This document shows, piece after piece, positions 23,500 to 37,300 of a DNA stretch of 64,000 nucleotides (its first letter is position 1; each line of letters starts with the position of its first letter). The stretch covers positions 6,701,001 through 6,765,000 of the forward strand of contig OU612066.1 of NCBI GenBank assembly GCA_914767715.1. The letters are read 5' to 3'. The translations under genes and the position numbers were made by a program. Source of the stretch: Membranipora membranacea (taxonomy: Eukaryota; Bryozoa; Gymnolaemata; Cheilostomatida; Membraniporidae). Under the pieces are notes generated by a model, which was given only the letters and a program-made list of their open reading frames with translations, was not told where the DNA came from and did not search any database.

Positions 23500-24530
23500 A
23501 AATCCAATAAAATAAAATATTTCACAGGGGCAATGAAATAATTTACATAGGTATACCAAACATAGATATGATACCAACATAACCTAATGTGGCCCTACAA
23601 TCTAAAATCAGGAACAGCTGAAGAAAGACATGCTCCAAATTGTAACTATATGTGAGGAATTTTTAACTAGTTTTGTGGAGATTTATAAATTATATGGAAG
23701 GATTGTGAGGACATAGGTTTGAGTGATACGACCCCACATAAGTCGCTAAAAAGTCCTGTTTATATGAATGGTACTAGGGCTATATGGTATTCAGATCTTG
23801 GAGGAATCTTGTGTATGACTGGTATACTAAGATAATCAGTATCAATCCATTATTGTTTTTATGACTAGTATCATACATTTTTTTAACTTTCAACCTTTAT
23901 ACACTTTTTATAAATTTTTATGTCTTCATGATAAGATATTAAATTTATTTAGGCTCTGCCTTGGAATATTATCAGTGATAATCTAGGTAAAGGCATTCTG
24001 TGAGCATGTGCCCATGTTGTGTAACAGGATGGTCAAGAGCGTTTTTAAAGACTGACATGGCTAAGAAAGCGCTGTCTAATGGAGCTTTGTGTTTTGTCCA
24101 TGATAGAGATGTCCAATTTACAGCAATCTCATCTTGTCTATGTCTAATTTAATAGGTTCTCCTGTTGCTTTCCTGATAATAGCTTTGTTAGCCAGGACTC
24201 ATCTCAGCTGTTTCCAAAATGGCCGCGGAAAATGATGAAATAATGCTGATTTGAGCGAGTATAATTTTTCGAATACAAACCTTCTTTTGTGATTGATGAA
24301 CCAACTGCACCATTTTAGATTTTGACACTGGATAATGGTACAAATTGATGTATATACGGAAAAAAGCTATAAGCTTGCAGCTTGCTCTAATTTTAAGAAA
24401 ATTACGCCTGAGTGCTGGCATCAGTCATTTTGAGAGATAGCCAGCAATCATCTCACCAGTAAAATCTTAGTAGATAATTAGGTATTATAGTTGGGTAATC
24501 CTGTAGAATACTACTTTTCAAACTTATTTA
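23500..24530. other. Intergenic, no gene seen
   Basis: AT-rich sequence. A well-placed ATGGCCGCGG at about 24219 begins a frame of only 11 codons and shows no splice donor in frame. The minus-strand open frame at 24188-24421 has no support. Confidence 0.4.
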
Positions 24531-24538
24531 CTCACCGG

Positions 24539-25768
24539 TATAAAAGTTTAGGTTGAGACCAAACGGGTTGCTCTTCTGATCCAGACGCTGCTTGGACAGA
24601 TTGGGCCGGAGAGAAGCACCACAGACAGCTATGGTGAGTTTGATATGTTATCACCTGTTTGCTTATTTTGAGCAGCTGCCTAATTGCTGCTCGAGTTTCA
24701 ATTTTGAATAAGATAAAACAAGTGGTTGCGACTCACATGTTCCCGTTGGTCTTGGGTCTTGGGTTTGAACAAAAACCAAGGGTTTCTACAGAATTGATTT
24801 AATAGTTGAATCCAGCATGCCATTGTAGCCTACTTTGAGCCTGTTTCGAGTTGTTTCCTCAGACACTGTCACTCTGCCCATCTCTACTAGTAAGTTTCCT
24901 GTTGCTAGAGATGGATCTGCGCCAATTTCAGTCGGATTGGATCAAACCTAATCTAAAGCCATCTATGCAATATCCTAAATTCTCAAAATTAGAGTCTCTC
25001 TCTAGATTTTTAAAGTGTTATATTAATACGGGAGAAGCTTGCACAGCTGTCACTATAACCCGTTTCAGTGTTTTGTTTGTTGGCCTCGCCTTGTCTCATA
25101 TTGTGTTCAATTGTCACCATTACCTATAAAATTGTTTACACCAAAAGAATAGTTATCTTTTGGATTAGAAAAATAAAAGTGAAGCTTTTCGATTTGATTA
25201 CAAGGAAATCAGTTTGAATTTGAGATTATTTTCCATTCCATCTGTCAAACGTGAAGGCAATAAATTTGTTTGTTTGTAATGAAGCCTTTCACTGCTGCCA
25301 AGCAGTCAGCATTATTGTAATATTGCGGGCTCTGATAGATATGATTGCGCTTGACATGACTGCTTGTTTAACACAGCCGGCTTGCAACCGTAGCTGTGCA
25401 GAGTTGTGTTCTTTATATCAATATGCACAATACTCCTTATAATAATGTCTCACAAGTTGTGATCTGTAACAGTAACAAAACATCTCAAACATCATGATTG
25501 GTTTTTCACAAATTTTTTATTTGGGGAGGATTGATCTTTATACCATTATGTAATATATGTGTCTGTATCAGTGTATAAAGCAAATCTCTCCAGAGCCTTA
25601 TGGCAATAATTTATCCTTTGTTTCCATTTATGATTTCAGGCAAAGCTGGAGGAAAGAGGACAAGATGAACTTCAGACAGGATTGGCAGCGGACATCAGAC
25701 AGACAACATCAGCGGACCTCAAAGGATCTCAGCAAAGAACATCATTGGATCTCATCGACAACCTTACT
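24539..25768 (+). CDS. Possible small two-exon gene with ATG at the splice donor
   Basis: TATAAAAG at 24539-24546 is followed about 85 bp later by CT-ATG-GTGAGT (ATG 24631-24633), where the start codon is the last codon of the exon. An acceptor (TGATTTCAG) ends at 25639. The next exon continues for 42 codons from AKLEERGQDELQ to a TGA at 25766-25768. An alternative frame starting at the ATG at 25665 is open to 25946 and is Gln/Lys/Thr rich. I recognise neither product. The promoter and start-codon intron resemble highly expressed short genes, but a non-coding transcript is equally possible. Confidence 0.3.
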
Positions 25769-25949
25769 CACTGTTGGTGATGGCAATGGAAAACTTCAAC
25801 TTAGGCAACAGCAAACGACAAAAATTGATAATAAACGACACGAACCGACGGTAACGACAAAAACGAAATCAAAAAGCGAAAAACAAAAACAGGTCAGATT
25901 AAAAACGTATTTTACACTACCCTTTATTATTATTAGTGTTGAGTGACAG

Positions 25950-27050
25950 GCATCAGAATTAAAAAAGGTTGATTACACATCTATATCTACTGAAAAGCAA
26001 ACAAACCAGGGCATTATGACAAGATAATACATTTTATTGTATCCACCATCATTTGAAGTTGTTTTCCCTGATGTGCAAAAAACAACCGTAATAAAATTAA
26101 GGGAACAAAACTCAAGCCAAATGGTTTGACAGTGCCAATTTAAATGTATGTATTGTTGTCAATGAACGCACATGTTGAGGAAGGTTGTTAAAAGCAGTAG
26201 ATAAGAGGGCAAAATTGTAATCTCATTCCTTGAATTTGTGGTAGCTGTAATATTCATCATCCTTTGACTGACTCACTGACTGACTGAATGACTGTAAACA
26301 CATTCCAAATTCAAGTTAATAAGTTTTATGCAATTTGAACTATCACTCATTTTATAACGCTTGAAAACTTTTAATGCTGGTGTTAGGCACTCGATAAGCT
26401 AATACTGAATATAAAATTATTCGTATAACCAATATCCCTCAATTGCAAAGCTCTCACTCATTTGATAGTTGATAGTTAAGATGCCATGCTTTCAGGCACT
26501 GTAAACAAGTCAAAATTAGATTTCAAAGCATTCAGCCATATGACTGTTCACCCGCTGTTGTGATCTCACTAACACTTAATATAACACACTAACTCGATAA
26601 CTCACTCACACTAACATTCACACAGCCGGAGAATTGTAATATGTGCTGGAGGCTTAGTACAAGTTTGCTAACTCTGGTTTGGAGGAATGGAGGTGTGAGG
26701 CCTGGGGGTATTGAGGCGCCTTTATACCCACAAGTCCCGACCTTTATCGACCTGTAGTCCAGAGTAAACAGACTTGTTCTGTAATTGACCCTTCCACTCT
26801 TCATTTATCAGATTTTCAAAGTTTCTTCAAATCTTTTGGCATATATTTTTCATCTCTTTAATAAGATATTTTTATAGCTTTTGAATATTTAAGAATAATC
26901 TGTACAATTATCTTGACATGACTGACTGACACTGAGGATGTATGATTACATAGCTACATTCATTCATTAAAAACCAGCATAAAGATCATAATTCCCCCTC
27001 CCCCTCCCCCTGCATAAAACAACACGTTAGAATAAATCACCTGCACAATA
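25950..27050. other. Intergenic, low complexity, no gene seen
   Basis: AT-rich DNA with (TGAC)n-like runs near 26265-26290 and a (CCCCCT)n stretch near 26993-27010. No exon or RNA is recognised. Confidence 0.5.
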
Positions 27051-27089
27051 TCAACAAAAAACAACATACAATTAAATATAAGACCTCTC

Positions 27090-28215
27090 CCAGTGCACAA
27101 TCTGCAAAAAAACAGCAATCACTCCTTGCATATCATGTTATCACATTGCAATCAGTTTTTGCTTATATTAATTATTATTATTTGGGGTTTAGGCTCATGT
27201 AGTAGGACTCAACAATGCTAAGATAGTTTCAGATTTAGAATCAACCCCAAGATAGATTAGGCACATGAAGTGGGACTTATGATAATTTAGAATTAGACAT
27301 GTGAAATTAGGACTCTTGATTAGATTAGTATATAGTACAGCTATTCTCCGGCAAAATGTATAAGTTAGACAATAGAAAATAATAGTATAAGTAGTTGTTC
27401 AATACTAACTTTTTGACTTTTCAAAGTCTTTATATTGTATAAACAAATACTTCATGCTCCAAAACACTCAGTTTGAAAGATCTGTACAATAAACATACCT
27501 GAACTTATAATGGTTACAAAATATATTATTATAAAATTGACAATGAAATAAACAGAAAATCTTACCCTCAAGAACAACCAAAGCAACCCATTAAAAATCA
27601 GCCACTAAAAACCGACCTGTAAAAAACCAACTCTACAAAACCGACACATAAATATCGACTCGTTTATTCCAACCCATAAAAACCGACCCGCAAAAACCGA
27701 CCCGTAAAAACCGACCCGTAAAAACCGACCCATAAAAAATGACTCGTAAAAGTCAACTCGTAAAAATCGACTTGTAAAACCCAACCCATAACATCTGACC
27801 TGTCAAAAACGGTAACAATCCACCATCTGCCAAATAACACCAAAAACAACATGCAAAAAACTTACATAAAAACACTCATTCAATGAACATTCTGCAAAAA
27901 ACAAAACTGCATCATCATGTGATCTCAATTTATAGGTTTTCACTCCTTGCATATTATGTCACTGCATTGCCATTAGATTTTGCTTACGGTCATTATTATT
28001 ATTCTAAGTACAATAAAATAATTATAATTTTGAACTTTAGTAGTTTGCTAGGGTTTAGGCTCATGAAGTAGGACTCTTACCACTGCTACGTTAGACGAGG
28101 GTATAGGCTCATGAAGTAGGACCCTCACCAACTCTGAGTTAGATTAGACACATGAAGTAGGATAGCTAGTAGCCGGCATTAGTAGACATTAGACTGTAGA
28201 AAGTAATAGTAGAAG
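27090..28215. repeat. Imperfect duplication flanking a minisatellite
   Basis: 27115-27360 and 27935-28215 are related. Both contain TCACTCCTTGCATAT, a (ATT)n stretch and then repeated TAGGCTCATGAAGTAGGACT-like motifs, which themselves recur three to four times in each copy. No coding potential is apparent. Confidence 0.65.
27592..27815. repeat. Minisatellite, unit about 14 bp (TAAAAACCGACCCG)
   Basis: The central part, 27675-27735, has near-perfect 14-bp copies. Units diverge towards both edges (TAAAAATCGACTTG, TAAAAGTCAACTCG). The minus-strand open frame over it is a by-product of the periodicity. Confidence 0.85.
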
Positions 28216-28604
28216 TAGTAGTTTATAATTAACATAAGGTGTTATGACATGCTTGTTTATGTTTAGTATATTTTGGTATACGTCACTGAAAATGTATAGT
28301 TAGGTATGGTACAGCGATTTTTAAGAAGTGCCTGAGGGACACCCCACGCATGTTTAGCTATCGCCAGTGGAAACGCAGATCCAGCTCTCAGCACTCAGCT
28401 TGGATGGTATCTTGACTACTTCTCTCTGCAAAGTCAGGACCTGACGGCTCGTCTGGATCGGGACACACTATGGGTAGCAGCATCGCAACGCTGTGGATCG
28501 CAGGGCTCTCCATCACCTACTAGTACACTACAGGGCCAGCTGAAGTGAAAGGCATCATCAGGTTATGGGTAATCATACCTTATATTGATTGATTTGTGCT
28601 TGTT

Positions 28605-29127
28605 AACTTGAACTTTGCGAACAGCGTGCATAGCTGTAAAAGTAGGCTTCCCTTGACCCATTTAAAGTGGTTGAACCGTCTGGGCAACGGTGTGTAGCAA
28701 TCATCTTGAGTAAATGATAAATCATGAAAGTAAAAATGCAATGCTTGTATTGAGTGTATCCATAAACTTGAACTCTGCGAACAGCGTGCACAGCTGAAAA
28801 AACTAGGCTACCCTTGAACCACATAAAGTGGTTGAACCGTCTGGGCAACGGTGTAGGCAACCATGTGAGCAACCTAGTGAGTTATCATCTTGAGTAATTG
28901 ACAAATCTTGGACGTGCAAAAGCAATGCTTGTATTGAGTGTATCTGTAAACTTGAACTTTGTGAACAGCGTGCACAGCTGAAAAAAGTAGGCATCCCTTG
29001 AACCATGTAAAGTGTAGGCAACCTTTTGAGCAACCGAGTAGGCCACCTCATGAGCAACTTAGTGAGCAGTTATCTTGGGTAATTCATTCTTGGAAGTAAA
29101 AAATGCAATGCTTGTGTTGTCTGTAAC
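28605..29127. repeat. Three tandem copies of a 160-185 bp unit
   Basis: Copies start at 28605, 28765 and 28949, each opening AACTTGAACT(T/C)TG(C/T)GAACAGC and ending near ATGCAATGCTTGT(A/G)TTG. The second and third copies have extra GAGCAAC-containing segments, so unit length varies. No gene is seen. Confidence 0.85.
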
Positions 29128-29129
29128 GA

Positions 29130-31378
29130 TGCCAATATTTAGAACACTTGATTATTTACGTCTCATTATTATTGCTGTAATTGCTGTTGTCAATGTTGTG
29201 TGTTTCATGTTAATGTTTATGTTGTGTATCATGTCTATGTTGTCCTTGACTCCTTGTTGACTGCTGTGCCATGAATAAACAATTCCAAACTTTTTTTGTC
29301 AAACATATTTATTTGCTGCTCATGTTATTGTTTGATTATGTTTACAAAAGTAAACCTCCAACTTTAAACTACAAAGTTCCACTTAGAAAAGAAACACCAG
29401 ACTTCCTAATGACAGGGTATTGACAACATTACAATTGCTGTTTCATCTTTTCTTAAAAATCTTCCGGACCAACAGATTATTGTTTCGACGCACATAAACA
29501 AATTACGATTCAGAAAACCGTTGCCGCTTCAACTTACAAACGTCTGTTTTTCGTTTCATCACATACGAAAGGCTGCCACGTTAATCAACAACATCACGGA
29601 CTTAGCAATTATTAACTTTATGTCACACTGACTCTGCGCCTGTGAAAACAACATCAATTTTCTCAAAACAGTGTACATGGTATTTAGCCGTAAAAAATTA
29701 GTTATGAAAGTTAGCATTAGAAAAGGAAGGGAATTAAAATATTTATTAAGTTTTTATTTTTTTTTATTTTCACACGCTCTCTCACTCTACTACCTTCATC
29801 AACCAAAAATTTTTCTCTTACGTCTGTGAAAGCTACGCCAATTTTCACAAACTGACCGACAATCTACATGTCGATTAGCATTAGGAAGGGGTAGCCATTC
29901 GAATTAATAACAATAGAAAAATTTCTTTTTTTTTATGGCATCTGCTCTCCCTCCCTCTCTCTCTCACTCCTCAGCCTTCATCTACTCTATAGGTTCCTCC
30001 TCAGTATTACTATTTATTTCATTAACAATCATTAATTAATTAGTATTCCTGTGTGTGTGTTGTGTGTGTTGTGTGCATTGTGTGCGTTGTGTGTGTTGTG
30101 TACATGTGTGTGTATGTAGGTTGGTTGCGCTGAATAACAAACCCTAAATTGCCATTTCAGAGATGGGGGCCAGGGTTCTTGCTCTGGGGAATCCAGAGAT
30201 TCTTAAGGCCCTGGGCAGCTGCTCAAACTTGGTTGTTTCTTATCCTTCCAGTTTGCGCAAGCTGACCTGAACCTAAAAGAGACATTTCAACAACATCTCC
30301 CGTTGACCTAACTACTACATTGGTGCACAATTTACTAGTACATAATTTAGTCTTTGGTTTGCAACGCTATAGTTATATGCTTGAATACTGGCAACAGTTT
30401 TCTATAACTATTTCTATTGCCAATAATCATTGTCCACACAATTTTTGATAAAGCTACTATTTGATTGTAATAGCTATTCCTCATTATCCTTCCATCTTCC
30501 ACCTTCCATGATGCTTCTTCTTGTACACCTCTTGTACAAACATTTCTTATCGTTTTGACTTTTTATCCTTCATAATTAAACATAAACAACACTTTGTAGA
30601 AATAATTTTAAGGGATAATATTCCCGTAATCACTCCTTTCAATTTAATGCTGCTTAATATGAGACTTCAACCCTCAACTCAATCCTGAACTTTTTAATAC
30701 CCATTGCTCGGTAGTCATACCAATTTAAATAACTTGCTTTCTGATTCATCCCCTTGATTCAAGCACTGATTTGTGGTCCTTGCAAAAATCAGGTGACCCT
30801 TAGTGAAAGATGGTCATTATGGCGGCTATAGTAACGTAGGATAATCCAGAGAAAAGCCTTCGGGTCAAACAAACAAAAACTGCTTTAGGCTTTATTGTTA
30901 AGAGAAACAGCACCGTGCTTGCATTGGGCTGATAAACAGCGACAACATACACAACACACACATACAAAACAAAAGTTTAATTTAATATGTTATCATTATA
31001 AGTAATTTCCAATTCAATATTATCTAGGAGGATCGCAACGGCTGCAGATTAGCAATTTGCAGGGAGACGAGGGTGCCTCTCTGCATTCACCTACAAATAT
31101 TAGTCCATAAGGAGTTGTCCAACTACAAAAGAGTTCGAGTTATCCTCTCTTTATATTATTTTCTGTGTGGCGATATATATCATACTGATGATTCTGTTTC
31201 CTGATTTAGCAGGAAGAATGCTTGGCGACTTAATAGTATCAACTAGTTGAAGTTATGGGAAATTGAGGGATCATCTCCAATTGCAAGGAAGTTTGATAAA
31301 ATAAGCAATCAATGCAGCATGTAGATTAATTTCAGAACATTTATCAGCATTTCTGTGTTTATCTGCGAATACTGAAAC
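29130..31378. other. Intergenic and presumed chimaerin 5' region
   Basis: Contains pyrimidine-rich runs (29945-29990) and a GT-rich microsatellite of TGTGTGT/TGTGTGCGT units (30050-30117). No gene is recognised. The chimaerin 5' UTR should lie in the last few hundred bases, but no TATA box stands out. Confidence 0.4.
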
Positions 31379-34300
31379 ATGTTGCAACCACCAGGAGCTG
31401 GTAAGTATAATATTAGAGAGGGCCAGAGGGAGTTTTTAGAATAGAGATTACTCAGATAGATGATAGTGATTGAATCAAGTTGAGGCAATTCTATTTTGTA
31501 CTTTTAATTTGATTTTAAAATCAAATAAATAATTAACTATGTTAATTCATGAATGATCCAGCAAAAAGTCTCTGAAATAATTGAGACTTTTGATAAATGG
31601 CTGATTGATGCTTTCAAGTATATACTAACACTCCTCAATTACTTGGAGCTGGAAGCAGTTTGAAATCCTAATTCTGTCTCTCAGTCTCTGACTCTGTGTC
31701 TGACCAAGTCCACTCCAAGTCCAAGACCATAACCATCCATCCATGATCCATTCAGGACTATACCATACCTGGATGAAATGATTCAGAGTGTGTAAAGCTG
31801 AGGGGTGAGGCATAGCCTAGGGTAGTGTTTATGTCTAGCAAAGCAGTTAAGTTGTTAAATATATCTTTCTCTCTGTGTGTCTCAAGAGTTAGTGATTGAC
31901 ATTACTTGGAAATTTAGTTGGTTGTTTTAGTTTGCACTAGGTGGACTAATAATTACTAGCCTAAAATGATATGGCGGTGTGGTCTTCAGTAGACAATGGT
32001 CAGACACGCGGCCTGGTGATATCAATGATGTCAGGCCTCGGCTACTATGTGTCTCATCTACTCGCCAACTGACTGCTTCCCAAGAAGCATAAAAATAATA
32101 GGCCAGTGTTGTCATCATCAACCAAACTGTGTCTCATGCATAGATTTACTCCCCCGTGGGCTCCTGGAGCTGGCAGGCAATGTACTTGGTTAACTTCAGT
32201 ATCAATCAGTGGTCAATATTGTGATTTGGCTACTAAGTACATGCTCGGAAACCCACGACCAACGTAGTGACAGCTACTTTGGGACCTTTGAAGTAGTATA
32301 CCAGGTACCAGTCCTGTACTGTACTAGGTCTGTAATCCGAATAAAATATCTTGATGTTACCGATATTGCAAGGTAGGCCAATGATTCTTATCATATGTGA
32401 TGTCCCAAACTTAACACAGTCTCAAACAAGCTCCAATCCTCCTCTCCAGATTATAGACCTTCAACTTTTTCTTAGGTCTTCCAAAAAGGATATGGATATG
32501 CCATGAACAGCCAGATTTGATTGCTCATCAGAGTAATGCAGTAAATGTGCTGTGTGCTATGATTTCACTAACTTTTGCCACCAAAGAGATGGTGTTGAGC
32601 TGTTGAACTCCATATGGAATTTTATGATCAATTTCTAATTAGCAATAGTCCAAAAGAGAAAGTTCACGATCAAAAGTACTTCTCTTTGACAACTTGTAAA
32701 GGCATGCTCATGCCATCTATATAATTTGGTTGTTTTTTGCTTTTCCATAATAATGGCATTTCCGACCACATTTAAACAACTGCTATGCCAAAGGCAGATC
32801 GTAGTTCATTATGCCCAAGCACAAAAAACAGCAGATCTAGATATTTCGGTCCTGCAAAGACATGTTCAATACTCTAGTAGTGTTGTTCGACAGACAGGAT
32901 ACACTGATGATGTTTGTTTTGTTTGCCTGAACTTGCCGTGTAATTTTGTAGGCCTACTATGATAATTTAAAATCATTCATATGGATAAATATTTTTCTTG
33001 TATATATCAAACTTGTAAGTCTGTATGTTATCAGTATCTGTTTCTACTTTTAGATCCTCTGCATGTGATGCACCAGTGGAAGAGAGACTGTAAGTTTACA
33101 AACTAGGCTACTACTCATTCATTACACGGTGTTGCTAGTTACAGACCTGACCAGCATGAGTTTATTATTTTTTATCATTTCATACAACAATAATTGTGGC
33201 TGTTGTTGACTCTTTGGCCCAGGTTCCACTTGCTAGAAACACAAGGTCAACCAACATTGATAAGTGTATTACTCAATAAAGTTAATATCGTTATCATCTC
33301 TGAAATAAGGAAGTCCCACTGCTTCATGCTGGCAATCTGACTCATATCTGTTGGCCACCGTCACTTGCTGTTATATAAAGTTCAAGTTAAGACTCACAAA
33401 CATTTTGATTGGCCGTCTACCACAATGCTGAGCTGCTGTGTTTTACCAATTCATCCCGCTTGTTTTTCTAACAAGGATTGTATTCTCTAATTACAGTGTA
33501 TCTTATTCAGCTACAGGCTCCCACGCCAATGAAAATAGAATGTCATATTGATGTAAGTTTAGTTACTATTATACAACAGGTCCAATACCTCAAAATCAAC
33601 AGCTAGTTTCTTAAGCTTGTGAAAAAGTTGCAACTTTGGTTGTAGCACAACGTGGCAAATGTATAGAAATGCTTCAATTTTAGTCACAATGACTAAATGC
33701 TAGTGTTGAGTTTTGAAAAAGAAGTTTTCAAATTCTGGCTACTGGTCTCGTATTTTACAAAACTAAATTAAGAGGCAGATGGATTACAGTGTCACATATT
33801 ATGACCGAATTCCAGTGGAATAGATTGTTGATTGTTTGTCAGCCCGATTCAATCATCACAATTTTATGTCTTTGTCAAAATTGACTCATCAACTTCCATT
33901 ATCTCACAAAGTGTGTAATGAAAATTTCCCCTTCTTGTCATGATAGCAATCATGTAGAGTAGTTCATAGTGCTGGTAATGATCTCATTATTAGGACAGTC
34001 GTAACCGAGTACTCTGTCTGTTTCAGCCCTGCTAAGTGATATAATTTTAGTATAAAATCAATCAGGACAGCACTGCCCTTGGTATAGCTTTGATTTTTTG
34101 CTCAGCTACTTATTTGATTTTGTTGGCCCCTTCAATGTTAACATGGTAGATAATGCGCTGCCTGAAGGCATGTTTAGAGTATGAGCCATGCTGCCTTTAC
34201 TGTGTAAATAAAATGCTGCCATACTCACTCCCTGACATGTTTATCTTTTCTTGGAGCTGAAAAGCAAAGGAGAGCCAAAAAAATCCCCCAATAGTGTCAT

Positions 34301-37300
34301 TTAATACCCTTAACATTATCCCTGCTCTGTTTTAGTCAGATGTTTACTCTAAGCTCTGTGTTGTGTTTATTGCAGATTCCGACAAGACCTGAATTCTATG
34401 GGAATGAGTGAGTATTATATCGATGATTGCCTTTTGTATGAAATGAAAATAATGTTGTGCCTGTTTCACTTACAGTAATATGAGATCATCCTAGAAACTT
34501 GAAACTCGCAATTGATCATTTCGTGATTAGCCATTTCTATCATAGTGCTGTACAGCTGTTTATATTTACACAATAAAATGCTTTCCTTTTCAAAAGCAAC
34601 ACAAAGAGATGCAAATCGTAACTGAAAACAAAGCTGAAAACAAATAAGAGTGCGATATAGGTGTTATTCAGTACTGAGGTATTCAAGTCTAGACCTGATT
34701 CTTGTATCTCAAAGGCCATATTGGATGTAAACAACATTGATGCACAGTTTGAAATGTTTGAAATTGATGCACCTACATATGCTTTGTTGAACAGTCTCAC
34801 ACAGAAGTGTTACTGTTTTGATTTAATAGTATTCTATTGCAAACTTATATGGAGTACATGTTACATGTTTAAAAAAAAGTTGTGATACTTGCGCTGTTGA
34901 TTGGAAAATAATTGGGAAAAACCTTTCACATGTATATAAAGCACACAAAAAAGCCAGTGACTGCATGGGTTATAAAATTTACACTTTTGATTATTTGTCA
35001 TGAGTTCCTTCAACAAAGAAGCTATCTCTTCCCATGTCAAGCGATATCTCTCAAGTAGTTTGACCAGATGGTCATTTCTCACGGAAATTGTTTAAAATGT
35101 GGTCATTGTCTAATGTCTTTAGTTGTTTCAAGTTCAATCTCTTCATAAAAACCATTATGCTATCAAAAAGTTTTTTCCTTTTATTCTCTGCAATATTTTA
35201 TATGTAAGTGACAGACTCAATCAATCATAACAAAATTGAGTGATGGCTATTTCTGCCTGATAATGTAGGCAAATGTTAGGTATTATTTAAACCAAGTATA
35301 CAAGCCATGGTTACTTGGTATGAAAAGTTTATTATGACAGAATATGATTCACGCTGACCACGTCTCATCATCGCTGTTACTCACACCAATTTATACTGCA
35401 GGTGGTTATTCCCGCTAACAAATTTTCACTCCTCTTTTTTGGAGACAAATGAACGATCATATTGTTATCATGTTATGTACAGTTAAGTTTTTATTGCTGG
35501 TAGTTGTTCACTTTATCCATTATCTGTAATTCTTGTTTATGCAGATTCCACGGAGACATCAGTAGACATGAGACAGATGAGTTATTATATGAAGATGGAT
35601 GTTACCTGGTCAGAGAGAGTCACAGGAATCCTGGATGTTACACACTCGCCATCAGGTCAGTGTTATATCAGGGAGTTTGGGATATCCCAACTCCCTGGTT
35701 ATATTAGACTAAGTTTGATCCAATTTGCCTGTGTTTGGAGTTGCTCCCCTCCACTGGTCACGTCATGATAAGTGGAGGGGAGCAACTCAGAATACAGGCA
35801 ACTAAGATTACAGCTGCCATTTAGTCCTATCAGCTACACTTACCCTTTAGTAGTAAATATAAATGTTAAGCTTATTTGGGGATGATTTAATAAAAGCTAC
35901 AAGTCCTGTGTACCTGTCTTCTGACTGACTCATGGAAAGACATGCAGACAAGCTGGAAAGTCAGCTAAAAATCCCTACTAGGGGTCCCAGCAATGTGCCA
36001 TGCAAGACCATTAACCCTATCACGTGCGCTGAGTTTCATAGGGTGGCGATGGTGAAATTTACTGTTCTGTGGGATGAGAGAACACAACTCCGAGAAGTCA
36101 ATAGCGGGCTTGCTAATTGGCGATATCAACCCATTTTCTTTGGGGATGATGAGATGGTGCAATCGGTTAGCTTGCTTGCTATTCACTGCCAGGCAATTGG
36201 TGCTGCTGGATTTGTGGGTTCGAATCCAACTGGGGGAGCTCTCAAAAGTTGATTGTTCCAGCCCCCAGCACCCTCGGGTATATACCTCTCCTCACATAAG
36301 TTTTCACTCGCTATTGCTAAGGTTGGAGTTTATGCGGATGAGCACATGTTAGCTAAGGTCAAAATTTCACTGTTTCAAGAATTTCGTCAAAATAATGGCA
36401 AATAGTCCTCCCTGAATACTCTGCTCCTCTATGATAGTTTCTGTCAGTGAAAGCACAACTCGGTTAAAGAGCGTAAAATTGTCTCATGAACTGTGAATTT
36501 CATTATATTTCACAATCTTGCTTCTGATATGCACGAAATGGTCACCTCAAAAAACAGAGGGTCTCAGCTTCCACATGGAGAAAAAGTATCTGAATACATT
36601 TTTTACATGCACAGCACTGTTGGCAGGGGAGAGGGAAGACGTTATCCGCCTCCACCAACAAAGCCTGTCAAGCAGACTTATTCCCACTATGACGTTAGCA
36701 AAACAAAATTAGCTAATCAAAGAAATGAAGAGACCGGTTTTTGTCAGCGCCAGTTATTTCCTGTATCGATGAAGCATTGTAATTGTTGCAACTTATTGTA
36801 ACCTCTAGTGTTTAACTATGCTGTTATATATATTCACACAGGTTCGATAATGCGACTAAGAACTACAAGCTGTACTACGATATGAACTTGAGGCAACACT
36901 ATGTGGGGGACAAACATTTTGATAATCTGAATGATCTGGTAGCGGATGGTCTGATATGTTTTTACGTACATCTGAAAGCCGCCGGTTATATCGCCTCTAT
37001 GAATACGGGTGATGAATCTGTGTATGAGGAGTCTCCTTATATGAGGTAAATCATGGCCTTACTTTGTCGTTAAATTTAAGGAAAAAGAATTAGATTGCTT
37101 ATCGGTTTGGCTAACAATAAGATGAAACTAAATTTTTATTCAGTAATACCGCATACTTGGTACCATTTCTGTTTTTAAACATTTAGATAATATGATTTTA
37201 TTTTTCACTCGGAAGGATTTCGATTTTGCCTTACATTTGGGTCTCAACCCAAATATGCTTGAAGATCGCAAGCCAACACCCATGTATTAATCTCAATCGA

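Noticed and set aside
12030-23580. Short minus-strand open frames sharing SRRSLHKLHVPTVFHVVSAG or PVGASINCTCRRYFT
   Set aside because: They are antisense readings of the U4 snRNA copies and only look like a protein family because the RNA is repeated.
25557-25946. 129-residue Gln/Lys/Thr-rich plus-strand frame
   Set aside because: Low-complexity composition, no recognised motif; it overlaps in another frame the exon that follows the ATG donor. Kept only as an alternative reading of that locus.
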